DNA of 64,000 bases from Aplectana chamaeleonis (taxonomy: Eukaryota; Nematoda; Chromadorea; Rhabditida; Cosmocercidae). The notes beneath the pieces are model-generated. The model worked only from the letters and a program-made list of their open reading frames with translations. It searched no databases and was not told where the DNA came from. Each line of letters starts with the position of its first letter. Within the stretch, counting starts at the first letter, position 1. A program made the translations under genes and the position numbers. Of this stretch, positions 11,480-22,286 are shown piece after piece. The stretch covers positions 1,127,001 to 1,191,000 of the forward strand of contig JAPDOI010000211.1 of NCBI GenBank assembly GCA_029168955.1. Direction: 5' to 3'.

Positions 11480-11715
11480 ATCCAGAACGTGATGCGCGAT
11501 GGATTCTGCTTAAAATCTATGTCCTTCTTCTTGTTGTCGGTCTAGCTTTGTATAATATTTTGGTCTGCTCCAGTGCAATGGCAGCGAGTCACCAGATTAG
11601 CAAGCTGATGATAACTCGTCCACGAAATTCCCACCCTTCGAATTCTCCTTATTCTTAGGGCCATAACTCCGTTCGTAGTCGGTTGTGAGTTTCTGATTCC
11701 CGAGGTAGAGCTCTA
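11480..11715. repeat. Eroded group V repeat, copy 1
   Basis: Resembles 62480-62770 over its length: AAATCTATGT, CTTCTTNTTGT, CTNGCTTT, TAACTCGTCCACGAA and GGCCATAACTCCGTTCGTAGT. It also shares CTCGTCCAC and CCATAACTCCGTTC with groups B and D, so it may be an old member of that superfamily that lost its ends. Confidence 0.5.
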
Positions 11716-12110
11716 TAGCCAATCGACAGTTATGTATATTAAAAGTCGATCAATGCACGTCGGGTCCTATAGCTCGAAAACTGAGCAGTTCTACTGGGCT
11801 ACTGAACAATCGAGAAAAAGTCACAACCTGGAACCTAAAAAATGTGCATTCACCACAAAAAAAAGAGTGGGTGGACTTTTAAGCTATAGAAGATGCACTA
11901 TTTTCGTATTAACAGAAAATCTTGCTAGAAAGGTGATGTTATGTAAGCAGATTGCACTCGCAAAGAGGATTCCCGCAATACCCATATTCTGTTTTTCAGA
12001 TGCTTAAGAAGCTCCAGTCCGAGCTCAAGTCAGAAGAACTATCACCTGGGAAGGATGAGACATTTTACAGAGAAAAACACTTAGAAGTCACAATTGGATG
12101 AGTACAACTG
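11716..12110. other. Unassigned non-coding DNA
   Basis: A 91-codon plus-strand frame (11732-12007) has no recognised domain. Nothing else stands out. Confidence 0.35.
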
Positions 12111-12350
12111 TAAAGACCGTCCAAATTACACGGTTCGATCACACGGTCGGCGTGCGTGTCAAGCGCCCGTAACATGGAAATTTTCCGGATCCTGAAATCG
12201 ATTAAAAGGATCATTAGAAGGCTATAGCATAATATCCACGTCAGCTGGCTATAATCGTCGAGAGGCTCGTCCGAATATATGCGCTCGAGACGGCCGCTCG
12301 ATACGCACGCGGACCGTGTGGGCGAGTAGTCTCATCCGGATACACTCTAG
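12111..12350. mobile_element. Group R palindromic MITE R1
   Basis: The left arm TAAAGACCGTCC...CACGGTCGGCGTGCGTGTC and the right arm GATACGCACGCGGACCGTG...GTCTCATCCGGA are inverted. Four related copies lie at 18772, 27344, 36573 and 36882. Better copies end in TAAAGTC/GACTTTA with TA flanks, which fits a Tc1/mariner-type MITE. R1 is a diverged copy with approximate ends. Confidence 0.65.
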
Positions 12351-12380
12351 TTGTTTATGTTATAGTTTGGTATTTTGTGC

Positions 12381-12707
12381 TGTTATGTTATGTTATGTTA
12401 TGTTATGTTATGTTATGTTATGTTATGTTATGTTATGTTATGTTATGTTATGTTATGTTATGTTATGTTATGTTATGTTATGTTATGTTATGTTATGTTA
12501 TGTTATGTTATGTTATGTTATGTTATGTTATGTTATGTTATGTTATGTTATGTTATGTTATGTTATGTTATGTTATGTTATGTTATGTTATGTTATGTTA
12601 TATTTATGTTATGTTATGTTATGTTATGTTATGTTATGTTATGTTATGTTATGTTATGTTATGTTATGTTATGTTATGTTATGTTATGTTATGTTTTGTT
12701 ATGTTAT
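12381..12707. repeat. (TGTTA)n array 1
   Basis: About 65 copies of the 5-bp unit with one TATATTTATG variant near 12600 and one TGTTT variant near 12693. All plus-strand frames are open through it, giving meaningless CYVML-type translations. It abuts the RTE fragment without a gap and resumes beyond it at 13914, so arrays 1 and 2 were probably one array. Confidence 0.97.
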
Positions 12708-13868
12708 CATCATCGTGATCGATTGCTCAATGCTCTGCGAGCAGATGGAGTCCCGGAAAAGTATGTTCGGTTAATCGAGGACATGAACAAAGGAACAACA
12801 GCAGCAGTTCGTACACCTGTCGGATTTACGTCAGCTTTCGAGGTGAAAACAGGAGTAAGGCAAGGAGCCGTTGCAGGACCTTTTCTTTTCAACTTCGCCG
12901 TTGATGACATCATGCGTAGAGTTGCAGAACAGTTTCCTGCCGATGTGATCCTAACACCATCAGGACGCTCCCTTGTCGACCTGGAGTACGCCGACGACAT
13001 CGTGTTATTCGCTGAAAACAACGCAAAACTGCAAAGGATTGTGAACGTCGTTTCGCTGTATGCCGCAGCCTATGGACTTCGTCTTCGTCCCGACAAATGC
13101 AAGCAGATGTGGGTCTCTCAGAGGCCTCCAACGGGAGTTTGTGTGGACGGACAACATATCGAACTGGTGGACGATTTCTGTTATTTGGGCTGTTTGCTGA
13201 AGAACGATGGTAGTTATGCAGCGGATATTCGACAACGATGTGCGAAAGCTACGTCTGCATTTAATTCTCTAACCAAGTGTTTGTGGTCTACCACCATCGC
13301 GAAGGAAGTCAAGTTGCGCGTCTACCTATCCGCTATTCGCCCTATCATGATGTACGGATCGGAGACGTGGGCAGCACCGAAGACGCAGATGGAAAGGTTG
13401 GATTGCACGGAGAGGAAGCTTTTCAGGCGTTTGCTTGGATATTTCTGGCCGCGTGTATGCCATAACGAAGACCTTTACAAGGAAATCGACGCAGTACATA
13501 AACGCTTGACACGAGGGAGGTTCCAGCATCTCCTAACGCCATCTCAAGCAGCAATGGAAAGTCGACTTCGACTGCACGGGCATATACTAAGAAGAACGCC
13601 GGATCGTCTCGTACAACACGCTTTGAGAATGCTTCCAAATCCTGTCTGGAAACGGCCACCTGGGCGTAGGCGAAAGTTCTGGACGGATGTGGTTAAAGAG
13701 GATTTAAAGTCACTCGGCATCGAAAGACAGTTCAGGCGCGATGTTTCGTTTCGCAGGAAATGGAATAGTGACAGCTGGATGGAATGTGTTCAAATTGTGG
13801 CTGAAGACCGTGAAAAATGGACACGGCTGACTACTAGGACGGCACACCTCGGTGAAGATGCGGAATGA
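12708..13868 (+). pseudogene. RTE reverse transcriptase C-terminal part, 386 codons
   Basis: Begins HHRDRLLNALRADG just after where box A (the first catalytic Asp) should be, so the polymerase core is incomplete. It contains GVRQGAVAGPFLFN, the catalytic LEYADDIVLF (YADD codons 12987-12998), GLRLRPDKCKQMW and the long C-terminal region with YGSETWA and RRRKFWTDVVKEDL, typical of RTE-family proteins. There is no internal stop or frameshift. The upstream open frame through the array is an artefact of the 5-bp repeat. The endonuclease and the start of the RT domain are missing. Confidence 0.88.
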
Positions 13869-13913
13869 CCGCGTCAGGCGAAAGCCAACCGAATAAGTCA
13901 AGTAAGTCAAGTC
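12708..13913 (+). mobile_element. RTE-type LINE fragment RTE1, inside the TGTTA array
   Basis: A 5'-truncated non-LTR retrotransposon. After the stop codon (13866-13868) comes a short 3' region ending in two AAGTCAAGT-like units, then the array resumes. RTE2 (40791-41639) has the same 3' end, which fixes the border. Insertion into a repeat hides any target duplication. The two copies differ at few positions over the shared region, suggesting young insertions. Confidence 0.88.
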
Positions 13914-14158
13914 ATGTTATGTTATGTTATGTTATGTTATGTTATGTTATGTTATGTTATGTTATGTTATGTTATGTTATGTTATATTTATGTTATGTTA
14001 TGTTATGTTATGTTATGTTATGTTATGTTATGTTATATTATGTTATGTTATATTTATGTTATGTTATGTTATGTTATGTTATGTTATGTTATGTTATGTT
14101 ATGTTATGCTATGTTATGTTATGTTATGTTATGTTATGTTATGTTATGTTATGTTATG
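13914..14158. repeat. (TGTTA)n array 2
   Basis: Continues the 5-bp unit after RTE1, with two TATATTTATG variants (about 13984 and 14050), one ATATT and one TGCTA variant. The same TATATTTATG variant occurs in arrays 1 and 3. Confidence 0.97.
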
Positions 14159-15058
14159 TGACGGCAGGTTTTTTTTTACTGGAGGCAGACTGGAAAGAGT
14201 CCTATATTTGCCTCCACTATTGAATTAGTAGGTGATTAGCGGCTGTCCTCTCCTTTTGGCGGCTCGCTTATTGTGCTGTCAAACACTTTCCCGGCGAGAG
14301 TCAAGAGGTCGCCGTAGAGCCGATTGACAAGTTTGACGACGAGGTCTTAACATCAATCCAGGCCGCAGCAAATACTCCGCCCTAACACGCGGTAAATAGT
14401 GATGATCCCCAGTTGTACTAAGGCTTTTTGTCGCTTTGCATAGGGGTGAATTGGGAAGTATAAAGGCTATAAACTAGTGTTCGCAGGACACCTTATTCGA
14501 CATACTTTCCTCACTGAACCTGGAACACCTCCTCAGTAGGTGCACCCCGAGCGTCTTAACTTCGAGATTCTCACACAAAAGTCGGCAATCCACAATCATC
14601 CAGGAAAAGCTGCTCAGTCAACGTCTCCACTTCCCCTCTTTGACAAGCGTTCTGCTCTCTCTGACGACAGCACAGTGTGTGCTGTGGCGGTAGGCGATTT
14701 CGGCAGTTTGCCATTAGGTTCGGCCGGGCTGAGCCGGCTGATCGTCGTCTCATCCCCTCGAGCGGCCCGGCGCCGACGTCGACGCAGCCCGCAACAGCCA
14801 TCCCGTACTCCCTACCATCACGCCATCACGACCTTCTCGACTCTCGCAATATACCTTTCTTAGAAAATTTCTGGCATTTTCGAAACTTTCAGGACCAGGA
14901 ACTTTTTGTGGTCTCTGTTGAACAGAAAACAATCTTTTGGCTCCGGGCAGAAAAATCCATACAAATACTTCTCCAAGTAACTTTTTTGATGTGAATTAAT
15001 TGAGATTAAGAGGTTTTTCCATACCAGCATTTTTTTATACCAGCACGTTTCCATACCT
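14159..15058. other. Unassigned DNA, partly GC-rich
   Basis: 14540-14863 holds a 107-codon plus-strand frame with a basic arginine run but no recognised domain. Overlapping frames on the other strand are equally long. I found no transposon ends and cannot say whether it is an exon. Confidence 0.35.
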
Positions 15059-15186
<128 letters not shown>

Positions 15187-15489
15187 GACTGCTCATCATT
15201 ATTGACAAATAATTTCATTTATTCGTGAGTTCGAATTTTCAACATATTTGAGTCTTTCATTTATTCACGATTCCAAATGTATTTCGTTTTCAGAATTTCG
15301 AGTTTATCGGAAATTTAAAGACAGGGTTCGCGATAAAAACGACTTTTGAGCTTTTTCCATGAGAATGTAGATTTGTTCATCACAAAAGTAAAAATAAGTG
15401 AAAAATCGGAAATTCGTGGGGAAAACCTTCAAAAACAAAGCTAATTACCGGTGTCGGCCGTTTCGCCTAATTAACGAGATTTTCATCAA

Positions 15490-16515
15490 AGGCAGTGTTC
15501 ACAATAATCTTCAATTTCGAGATTATTCGCAATATTGATTAAGTGGCCCCCGGGTAGAACTAAAATGACCTAGAAATTGAGAAAAACGCACCAGAAGTAC
15601 ACGAAATCCGTAAGTATCACCCCGTCTCTTAAAGGCAGTGGTCGCGCTCAAATATGCTCGTCTTCTTTTCCCCTCTAAACCCTTTTCTGGGTATAGAGTA
15701 GTAGAGCCTACAAGAAAAAATCGCGAAAAAAACGCTGTTCTGGGCCGAATTCAAAGCCTGAACTTTCTTGTCTTTTGATGGTGGACGAGTCCACCCCACA
15801 TCATCGGCATCGATGATCTCTAGTATCAAGAACATCAGCTGGCTTGAACTTGATTTTCAATCAATGAAACTTCGGATTTATGTACACATCTAGTCAAAAA
15901 CATTGACTAAAGTGCTAGCTTTCATTGTTCAACTATTTGATTAGGTAAATTTGCATTTATTTCTTCCTCTGAGTGTCGATGATTTTTGATTGCTTGGCAT
16001 GAGACTGTGATCTTTCTGTGCACGTGTGCACGGACTGGAATTTTAGGGTCTTAATAACTCTAATTCTAGCCCGTTTTTCACTGCGCTACCTTCATAGTTT
16101 TTGAGCTGTTTTATATCTAAGCTGATTTTTGTAGTTTTTTCGATAACGTTTTTCATCGTGACCACTGCCTTTAAGTATCACAGGACGTGGTTGTTGTGAC
16201 AATGAAATCTTTTGTGGACCCGTCCATTGCAATTCTCAACTCTCTATTGCTCCGTTCCTTCCTTAGGAACCTTACGAATCCTGCTTTGCATAAAATATTC
16301 TTCTATTTTCGATCGAACCAATTTTCCACCGGTGACAACCACCATGAACATGTTCATCCAAGCGGACAACTAGTCCATGCTATTGAATAATGCCACTGAA
16401 GTACGACTTTTTAATGCGTTTCTCGCCGTTTCTTCGTAATTTCGGTAACACTTGGAGCCAAACGCATTGTTTTATGTGAAAAACTCGGAGACGAAAATCA
16501 TCGTAAAGACTGCCT
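15490..16515 (+). mobile_element. Group F inverted-repeat element F1, split by G1
   Basis: Starts AGGCAGTGTTCAC at 15490 after TCAA and ends GACTGCCT at 16515 before TTAG. Outside positions 15633-16170 it follows copy F3 (43745-44210) in order: ATCTTCAATTTCGAGATTATTCGC, GTATCACCCC, CTTTTGTGGACCCGTCC, CACCGGTGACAACC and CGGACAACTAGTCCATG all recur there in the same or near-identical form. Confidence 0.88.
15633..16170 (+). mobile_element. Group G inverted-repeat element G1, nested in F1
   Basis: 538 bp from AGGCAGTGGTCGCGCTC to TCGTGACCACTGCCT, with TTAA on each side (15629-15632 and 16171-16174). F3 carries the matching unoccupied site CTCTTAAGTA at about 43868, so TTAA is the duplicated target. 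The interior holds GGTGGACGAGTCCACC. G2 (37710-38527) is 538 bp once its own insertion is removed. Confidence 0.9.
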
Positions 16516-17690
16516 TTAGTGCTTGCCCATCCGCCTTTTATTTTGCTGCTAAACTGGCCTATAGTCTCCAGAAACCCTCAGAAATTACTTTAGAAGCAAA
16601 ATGGAAGTTGACAAAACAGGCCTTCACACAAATCTCGAAAATTGGGGGCGGAGGGCACCAAGAAGTAACTTGTTCCGGAGCGTTTTTCTCAAACTTTTCA
16701 CTTATTTTCACTTTTGTGATGGCCAGATCTACCATTCCATGGGGATAGCACAACAACCGACTTTATCGAGAACCCTGCCTTTGAACTACTCTGCCTATCA
16801 ATTAATTGTACTCAAATAGCATATAAGATTTTTTTGATATCCGACCAATTTTAAATTATTTACAATAATTACTAAGCGAAATTGATCCGGAAATCTAAAA
16901 AAAGTATTCGAGAAGCGGAAGGAAAATGCGATTTTCCGAATGTATATATTCGACTGTGCAGAGAACTTGTATCTAACTGAAGAAAAACTTCATTTGATCG
17001 CAAATTTTGAATAACATTATTTGAAAAACTTATTCCCTCGGAAAGTTCAATGAGGCCCTGTCTCTAAAATTGAGTCATGAGGGAATTTCGAAATAAGGTG
17101 ATTCCAGAGAAATGTGTCTTTCAGAAGTACTGAAACCGGTTATTCAAATCAATATTTTATTGGACAATATCTGGAATGCGGTGTTCGGATCATTTGTCAA
17201 TTAAAAAAACAATGTCGAGTATCCATACCTAGGAGCAATACTTCCAGGAGCCCTTCCTCCATTTTAGCCCGAACGACAATTTTTCATTGTAGGGATGAGG
17301 CGAAAATACTGTTTAGCTATGCAAAAATTTTTGATCACCTCAACCTATGGTGGACACATACCAAAAGTTTTGGCGCAAAATCCCATTTTTTTCTGAAATT
17401 GAAAAAAAAGTAACAGAAATGATTAGCAAATTTAATTATAACAATAAAATACTTACAATGAAAAAAAACATTCACTGGTCTCATTTTTCGCTGCAATCGC
17501 AATGGCAGACAAGAAAAAAAATTGGTACACCGTCAAGTAGAATTTGCAAGTCACTGGAGATGGATTGTGCATATATATGAAATGCAAAAAGGTAGTAAAC
17601 GAATCGAGCAAAGAATGAAAACTGCATGTTTCTAGACACCAGTCTCGGTTACCCAAAAGTTAAGTCTATCATAGTCCTACCGTAGTGTCC
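16516..17690. other. Unassigned AT-rich DNA
   Basis: Only short frames without recognised domains, overlapping on both strands. No end sequences seen. Confidence 0.35.
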
Positions 17691-18110
17691 GTGACTAGCT
17701 CAAGCATACATAATTGCGTAAACGACCTAATTATGGCCTTTACTATCTGCCGCGTATCGCATCACCTGTCATGTATCCGCTCGGTTACGCTTCGGTATTC
17801 CATGGGTTAGGCCACGTAGCGGGTCAGGAAATCTTGGCGGAGTCTCTCAAACCCTTTAGCTACCCTACGGGTTTAAGAAATTGGTGATCCATTCCCTTGA
17901 GATCAAGCAGCGCATAGGACCTTGTTGTGAGAATGGGAAACTCCACCCATGCATAGTTCGATCCCATAAGGGCTACATGGTCCGTCCGAACCCTATACTC
18001 CCTCAGAGTTTTCCTGAGATTTGATATACCTCTTCCCAGAACTTGAATAAATTCAACTAAATCTTAGTTTCACCTCAAAGTCCTCTACAAGTCCAATGTT
18101 GCACAAATAG
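17691..18110. other. GC-richer unassigned block
   Basis: Composition changes to mixed-base sequence with many CG words and few homopolymers, much as at 1318-1860. No long frame or terminal repeat. Possibly a fragment of an unrecognised element. Confidence 0.3.
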
Positions 18111-18771
18111 TCCTCACCCGGGTAAGTTCACCCAAGAACACGCAACGAAAGAGAGAAAGGTAGATCGGGCTTAGCGTCACGGCCAAGCATGAAAACACGT
18201 CCTTTGATAGGATTGGGTGACTGAGAGTGGTGTGCTGTGTGTGGCGCACATTTGTGTGTACCATACTTCTTAAAACGCCCTTCCTTACACTCTCTCATAC
18301 ACAGACACACACATACACCAGACAGTTAACCCATTCATTCACTCATTCGTTCATGTGCCTACAAGGCGCCTTACAGCATATTTTAGCCCATTTTTCTAGA
18401 GTTACCTGGGTCAAAACCGCTTCCTCCAGAGTATATCTCGCCAACGCAGAGAATTTCGGCTTTCAACCTAAGGTTTCTGGATTTTGGAGAAAAACGAATA
18501 TTGAATCTTGAAGTTTCGACACTCAGTCAAATCGAATTATCGATCTTATGGTGAGCCTGTATAATCAAAGCCAAATTTGTTTTCACTCGGAGATTTGATT
18601 TTTAGCAGCGTATTCTTGTCAGAAATTTTCTCAAGTCAACAGTGTGAGATTTGTCGCCCTCTAAGTTATTATCCCAACCTAAAAGCCATGGAAAACTTAA
18701 TTTTTCGGTGTCCTAAGTACAAATCCCAAGTCCGCTTCTCGGCATTCTGTGGCTTTCTGTAGCTTACGTTA
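18111..18771. other. Unassigned DNA with a short CA-rich run
   Basis: A CACACA / CATTCACTCATTC-type low-complexity run lies at about 18290-18350. Plus-strand frame 18227-18511 crosses it and has no recognised domain. Confidence 0.35.
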
Positions 18772-18978
18772 AAGTCCGTCTGAATGAGACTGTCCGCCTA
18801 CGCGGTCGGCGTGCGTGTCGAGCTGTGGTCAGGACAGCATTTTTCCTGACTCAGATACAGCCCACTGGGATATTATTCTCTACTCGTGTGGTATTCTTGC
18901 TGATAGGTTCACAGGTCCCAAACCGATGAACACGCTCGCGGACCGCGTGGGCGGACAGCCTCATTCAAAAAGTTTCTA
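18772..18978. mobile_element. Group R palindromic MITE R2
   Basis: The left arm AAGTCCGTCTGAATGAGACTG follows TA (18770-18771) and continues GTCCGCCTACGCGGTCGGCG. The right arm GGACCGCGTGGGCGGACAGC then CTCATTCA is its complement. The extreme right end is eroded. Confidence 0.75.
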
Positions 18979-19191
18979 GATATAATGGAATTTGACTGGC
19001 ATAGCCTACATACCTATAGCGCATAGTATTTTGAAGATCAACAAATGGGGTTGAATTCGTGTCCATCTCCCAAACAATCCTCACAGAAGAGCTTTCAGCC
19101 AGATCTGATACCTTGACAAAACTACCTTATGCTCAGCGTAACCTATGGTAGTCTGCTGAAAATCGATGAACAGCTCTCAAGCTACTGTTAG

Positions 19192-19584
19192 AGGCAGTGT
19201 TCACGATAATCTTCAATGTTGAGATTATTCGCTATATTGATTAAGTGGCCCCCGGGTACAACTAAAATGACATAGAAATTGAGAAAAACGCATCAGGCAA
19301 TTCTCTACTCTCTATTGATCCGTTCTTTTCTTAGGGCCCTAACTAATCCTGCTTTGCGTAAAATATTCTTCCATTTTCAATTGCCCCAATTTTCCGCAGT
19401 TGACAACCACCGAAAAACATGTTCATACAACAGGACAACTAGTCCACGTTATAGAAAAATGTCACTGAAATACGACGTTGTAATGTGTTTCTCGCCGTTT
19501 CTTCGTAATTTTGGTAACACTTGGAGGCCAACGCATTGTTTTGTGTGAAAAACATTGGGACGAAAATCATCGTGAACACTGCCT
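19192..19584 (+). mobile_element. Group F inverted-repeat element F2, internally deleted
   Basis: AGGCAGTGTTCACGATAATC to ATCGTGAACACTGCCT, flanked by TTAG on both sides (19188-19191 and 19585-19588), a matching duplication of a variant target. At 393 bp it lacks the stretch around the GTATCACCCC words present in F1 and F3. The right TTAG is shared with A2. Confidence 0.88.
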
Positions 19585-19588
19585 TTAG

Positions 19589-20128
19589 AGGCAGTGCTCA
19601 CGATAAAAAACCGTATTTTGGTCTGCGTCGTTTTTGTGTACGTAAGACCACGAAGACTAGGTTGGTAGGGAAGAGTTCTCGCAGAACTCTCAAATAGCGG
19701 AGAGAACTGTTTAAAGAAACCTCTGGAATATCAAATTACGCCTGTTCGGTGTGTGTCGGGGAACTGCGGACAAAGCGTAAAACCTATCGTCGACAAAGGT
19801 TGTGAGCTTCACATATCTTTGTTAAGTGATTTTGTTTCCTGCTCCTTGCACCGAAATCTCTTAGCAAAAAGATGGGCTAAAGCACCTTCATGTATCTCAG
19901 AGTCCTACGCGATAAAGAATATTCCAAATTCTGAAAATGTTTCTCTGGTGAAGGACAACTGTTATATGACGTGGAGGTGGCGACCGAATGAATGGGCTGG
20001 CCCACGAGATTTTCTCCCATTCCCCGGCCGTTTTTCCCGTACTTTCCTGTTTACGCTTCTTAGAGCCCAACCCAAACGCTTACATTTTTTGCCATAAAAC
20101 GAGCAATTTTTTATCGTGAACACTGCCT
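19589..20128 (+). mobile_element. Group A inverted-repeat element A2, undisrupted
   Basis: 540 bp from AGGCAGTGCTCACGATAAAA to TTATCGTGAACACTGCCT, flanked by TTAG on the left and TTGA on the right. It starts directly after F2's flank. It contains, continuously, both parts that flank the LINE in A1, so it serves as the reference for that split copy. Confidence 0.85.
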
Positions 20129-20391
20129 TTGAGGCCTCAGTACCCTTCAGAAAGAGCTTCAAGCAAAATCCGTTAAGTTTTCTTCACACCTAAAATCTCC
20201 TTGGTCCATAGTAAACGTCCTGACTCCAATGTTAAAACTCCTCCGTAACCCTCGAAGATCTGAGTATCAGCTACAAAGTGATTCGGAAACAAAAAAATAG
20301 TGTTTCCGATTCAGTTTGTAGCTGCTACTGAAAACTTCGATTTTCGAAGAATATGTTTATCACAATCGGCCAAATAGTCCAGTACTACATA

Positions 20392-20586
20392 CTATCGTTC
20401 TCAGAGCCAAACTCCGGTCCGCAATTACAGACTACGGCTGTTGCATCACGCGACACGTGATAATCGGGCTGGGGAAAGGGTGAATCGTACCGGGACCAAG
20501 TGGTCCTAGCACGATTAACACGTGTCGCATGGTGCAATAGCCGTAGTCTGCAAATGCGGACAGGAAATTGGCCCAGGGAACGATAG
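20392..20586. mobile_element. Palindromic Tc1/mariner-type MITE U2
   Basis: 195 bp from CTATCGTTCTCAG to GGGAACGATAG, with TA on both sides (20390-20391 and 20587-20588). The arms include CCGGTCCGCAATTAC, a word shared with U3 (38098-38375), and TGTTGCATCACGC, shared with U1. The centre holds GGGACCAAGTGGTCC. Confidence 0.8.
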
Positions 20587-20588
20587 TA

Positions 20589-21252
20589 CTTCCCTTGCGA
20601 GTCGCTGATGCTCTTTTTAACCCTTTATTTTCTTCGTGACAAATTTGAGACCTATTGAATCTATATCAGGGGAAAATCCAAACATTGCATTTTCTCTGTC
20701 ACTTCACCCCTTTGGGAACCCTAATACGTAACCAAAAGATGCCTCGTATCACCCTCAAATGGAAGATAGAGCCCTGCTCGACCCCGTCAGCGCGTGTCTA
20801 TGTCCATATTTGTTCTGATAATTACCCTAATGGGGTGGTGGTAACTGATGCGAATCCAAGCGTACCGTGGCCGAGCTGCAGCAGCATTTTGTCAACACCT
20901 CCTTTTTGGTTTGTTGGCTCATTCACTCCCGCATATCATGTAATTAGCCTTGAACCGGCCCTGACCATTTGACATGAACTTTCGACACCAGACTTCATAT
21001 GGGTGCAAAAAATTCAATTGTCTGCTTTCAAGATCGCAGAATATTTTTTTCGCGTTCAGCTCTTTGAACATTTCACCTATTCATAGAGTTCAGGTAATAA
21101 ATTTAGTCTGATGAATGGACGGGGCTGCAACGGTAGATCGCCGTGCGCGAATCGATACTCCGTTGGCCAGTGATGAATGACCGCACGGCCAGCCACCTGG
21201 TCTATGCGCCAGACTAAATCAAATACGGGAACCATATGTACTTATGTATTAA
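20589..21252. other. Unassigned DNA
   Basis: The plus-strand frame 20655-20972 (105 codons) crosses a GC-richer part but has no recognised domain. No repeats identified. Confidence 0.35.
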
Positions 21253-21738
21253 AAGCAGTGTTCACGATGAGAAACGTTTTCGAAATTCCACTAGGATCGG
21301 GTAGTGGAGGGACACTCTGTAACGTTAACGTCGAAAGAACGCATGAAAACGAGCCAGGAAGAGCCCCAAAAGAGCCCGAAGTTGCAACTTCGAGCGCATT
21401 GAAAACCCTAAAAGCGCATCACACGCCCACCGACGTGAACAAATGAATGCTCAAGATCGTGAGATGAGCGATGATTTTCAATCATTAGCCCCGTTCTTCC
21501 CTTCATTCTCAGCTTCTTTCTTTACTCAGGTCAGCTCGCATAGATCGGCTGCAAAAGACGGAAGTTACAAGCCTCGGACAACTCGTCTACCATGTTTCCA
21601 TAGCTCAATTTTTAAGGGACCATACCTGCGTTCACAGAAGGTCTTGTATGATTTCAGAGACACCATCAGAATCAGCATGGGGCCGTTTTCAAGATAAGCG
21701 GAAAAACAGAAAAACGATTTTCATCGTGAACACTGCCT
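21253..21738 (-). mobile_element. Group B inverted-repeat element B2, reversed
   Basis: Left end AAGCAGTGTTCACGATGAGA after TTAA (21249-21252), right end ATCGTGAACACTGCCT before TTAA (21739-21742). The interior is the reverse complement of B1: GTAGTGGAGGGACACTCTG near the left matches B1's right part. It carries GGACAACTCGTCTACC. Confidence 0.88.
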
Positions 21739-21742
21739 TTAA

Positions 21743-21800
21743 AGGCATCGTACGCGCAGAAATCCGTATAATATTTTTTATGTAGCTGGCCTCTTTTTAT
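21743..21800 (-). mobile_element. Truncated group C end, C3
   Basis: Starts AGGCATCGTACGCGCAG after the TTAA shared with B2, then follows the last part of C1 in reverse (CGTATAATATTTTTT, TAGCTGGCCTC). It stops after about 55 bp where E1 begins. Only one terminus survives. Confidence 0.65.
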
Positions 21801-21802
21801 GT

Positions 21803-22282
21803 AGCCAGTGTCACGATAAGCCTCGTTCTTGAGGTTTCAGTGTGAAACACTAAGTTGACAGATGCTGGAGGAGATAGTGTCGAAGAACTCAGCGAAAACG
21901 GACCAGAAGTCAGTAAAAGCAGCTTTGGAACTTATCCCGTTGCGCCTACGTATCCCGGTCCGCCCCTCATTCAGACGAGCTTGTGAAGCCGCACACGTTT
22001 TCGATGGCAAAGTGCCAAGCAACTCTGTTGCGTCCAGCCCGATCGATTCGCGCACATTTCGCGATTAGCGCGCGCTTACTGAGTGTTTGCAGAAGCTAGC
22101 AGGGTCAATAAGCTCGTTTACGCCCTGAACGTTACAAAGCGTTGTTTTAGCTTATTATGAAGCTTATTTTTCTTATTCTTGCTTATTTTTCTTCGCTGTT
22201 TCTTCACTATTAGTTGCCAAAGGACCAATCAACACCATATTCGGGTAGAACTCGGGTGGGATATTCATCGTGAACACTGCCT
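21803..22282 (+). mobile_element. Group E inverted-repeat element E1
   Basis: The left end is degraded (CCAGTGTCACGATAAGCC); the right end ATCGTGAACACTGCCT is followed by TTAA (22283-22286). The interior words CGTTCTTGAGGTTTCAGTGTGAAACAC and GGTCCGCCCC recur in E2 and E3. The stretch around 22108 carries CTCGTTTACGCCCTGAACG, a variant of the shared CTCGTCCAC core. Confidence 0.75.
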
Positions 22283-22286
22283 TTAA

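Noticed and set aside
12316..12774. Long open frames through the TGTTA arrays (CYVML-type repeats) as cysteine-rich proteins
   Set aside because: A 5-bp repeat without stops opens all plus-strand frames. The same peptides appear in all three arrays and there is no coding context.
12710..13659. Minus-strand frames opposite the RTE remnant
   Set aside because: Shadows of the plus-strand reverse transcriptase, which carries YADD and other family motifs.
14540..14863. Arginine-rich 107-codon protein
   Set aside because: GC-rich sequence keeps several frames on both strands open; no domain, signal or neighbour supports coding.
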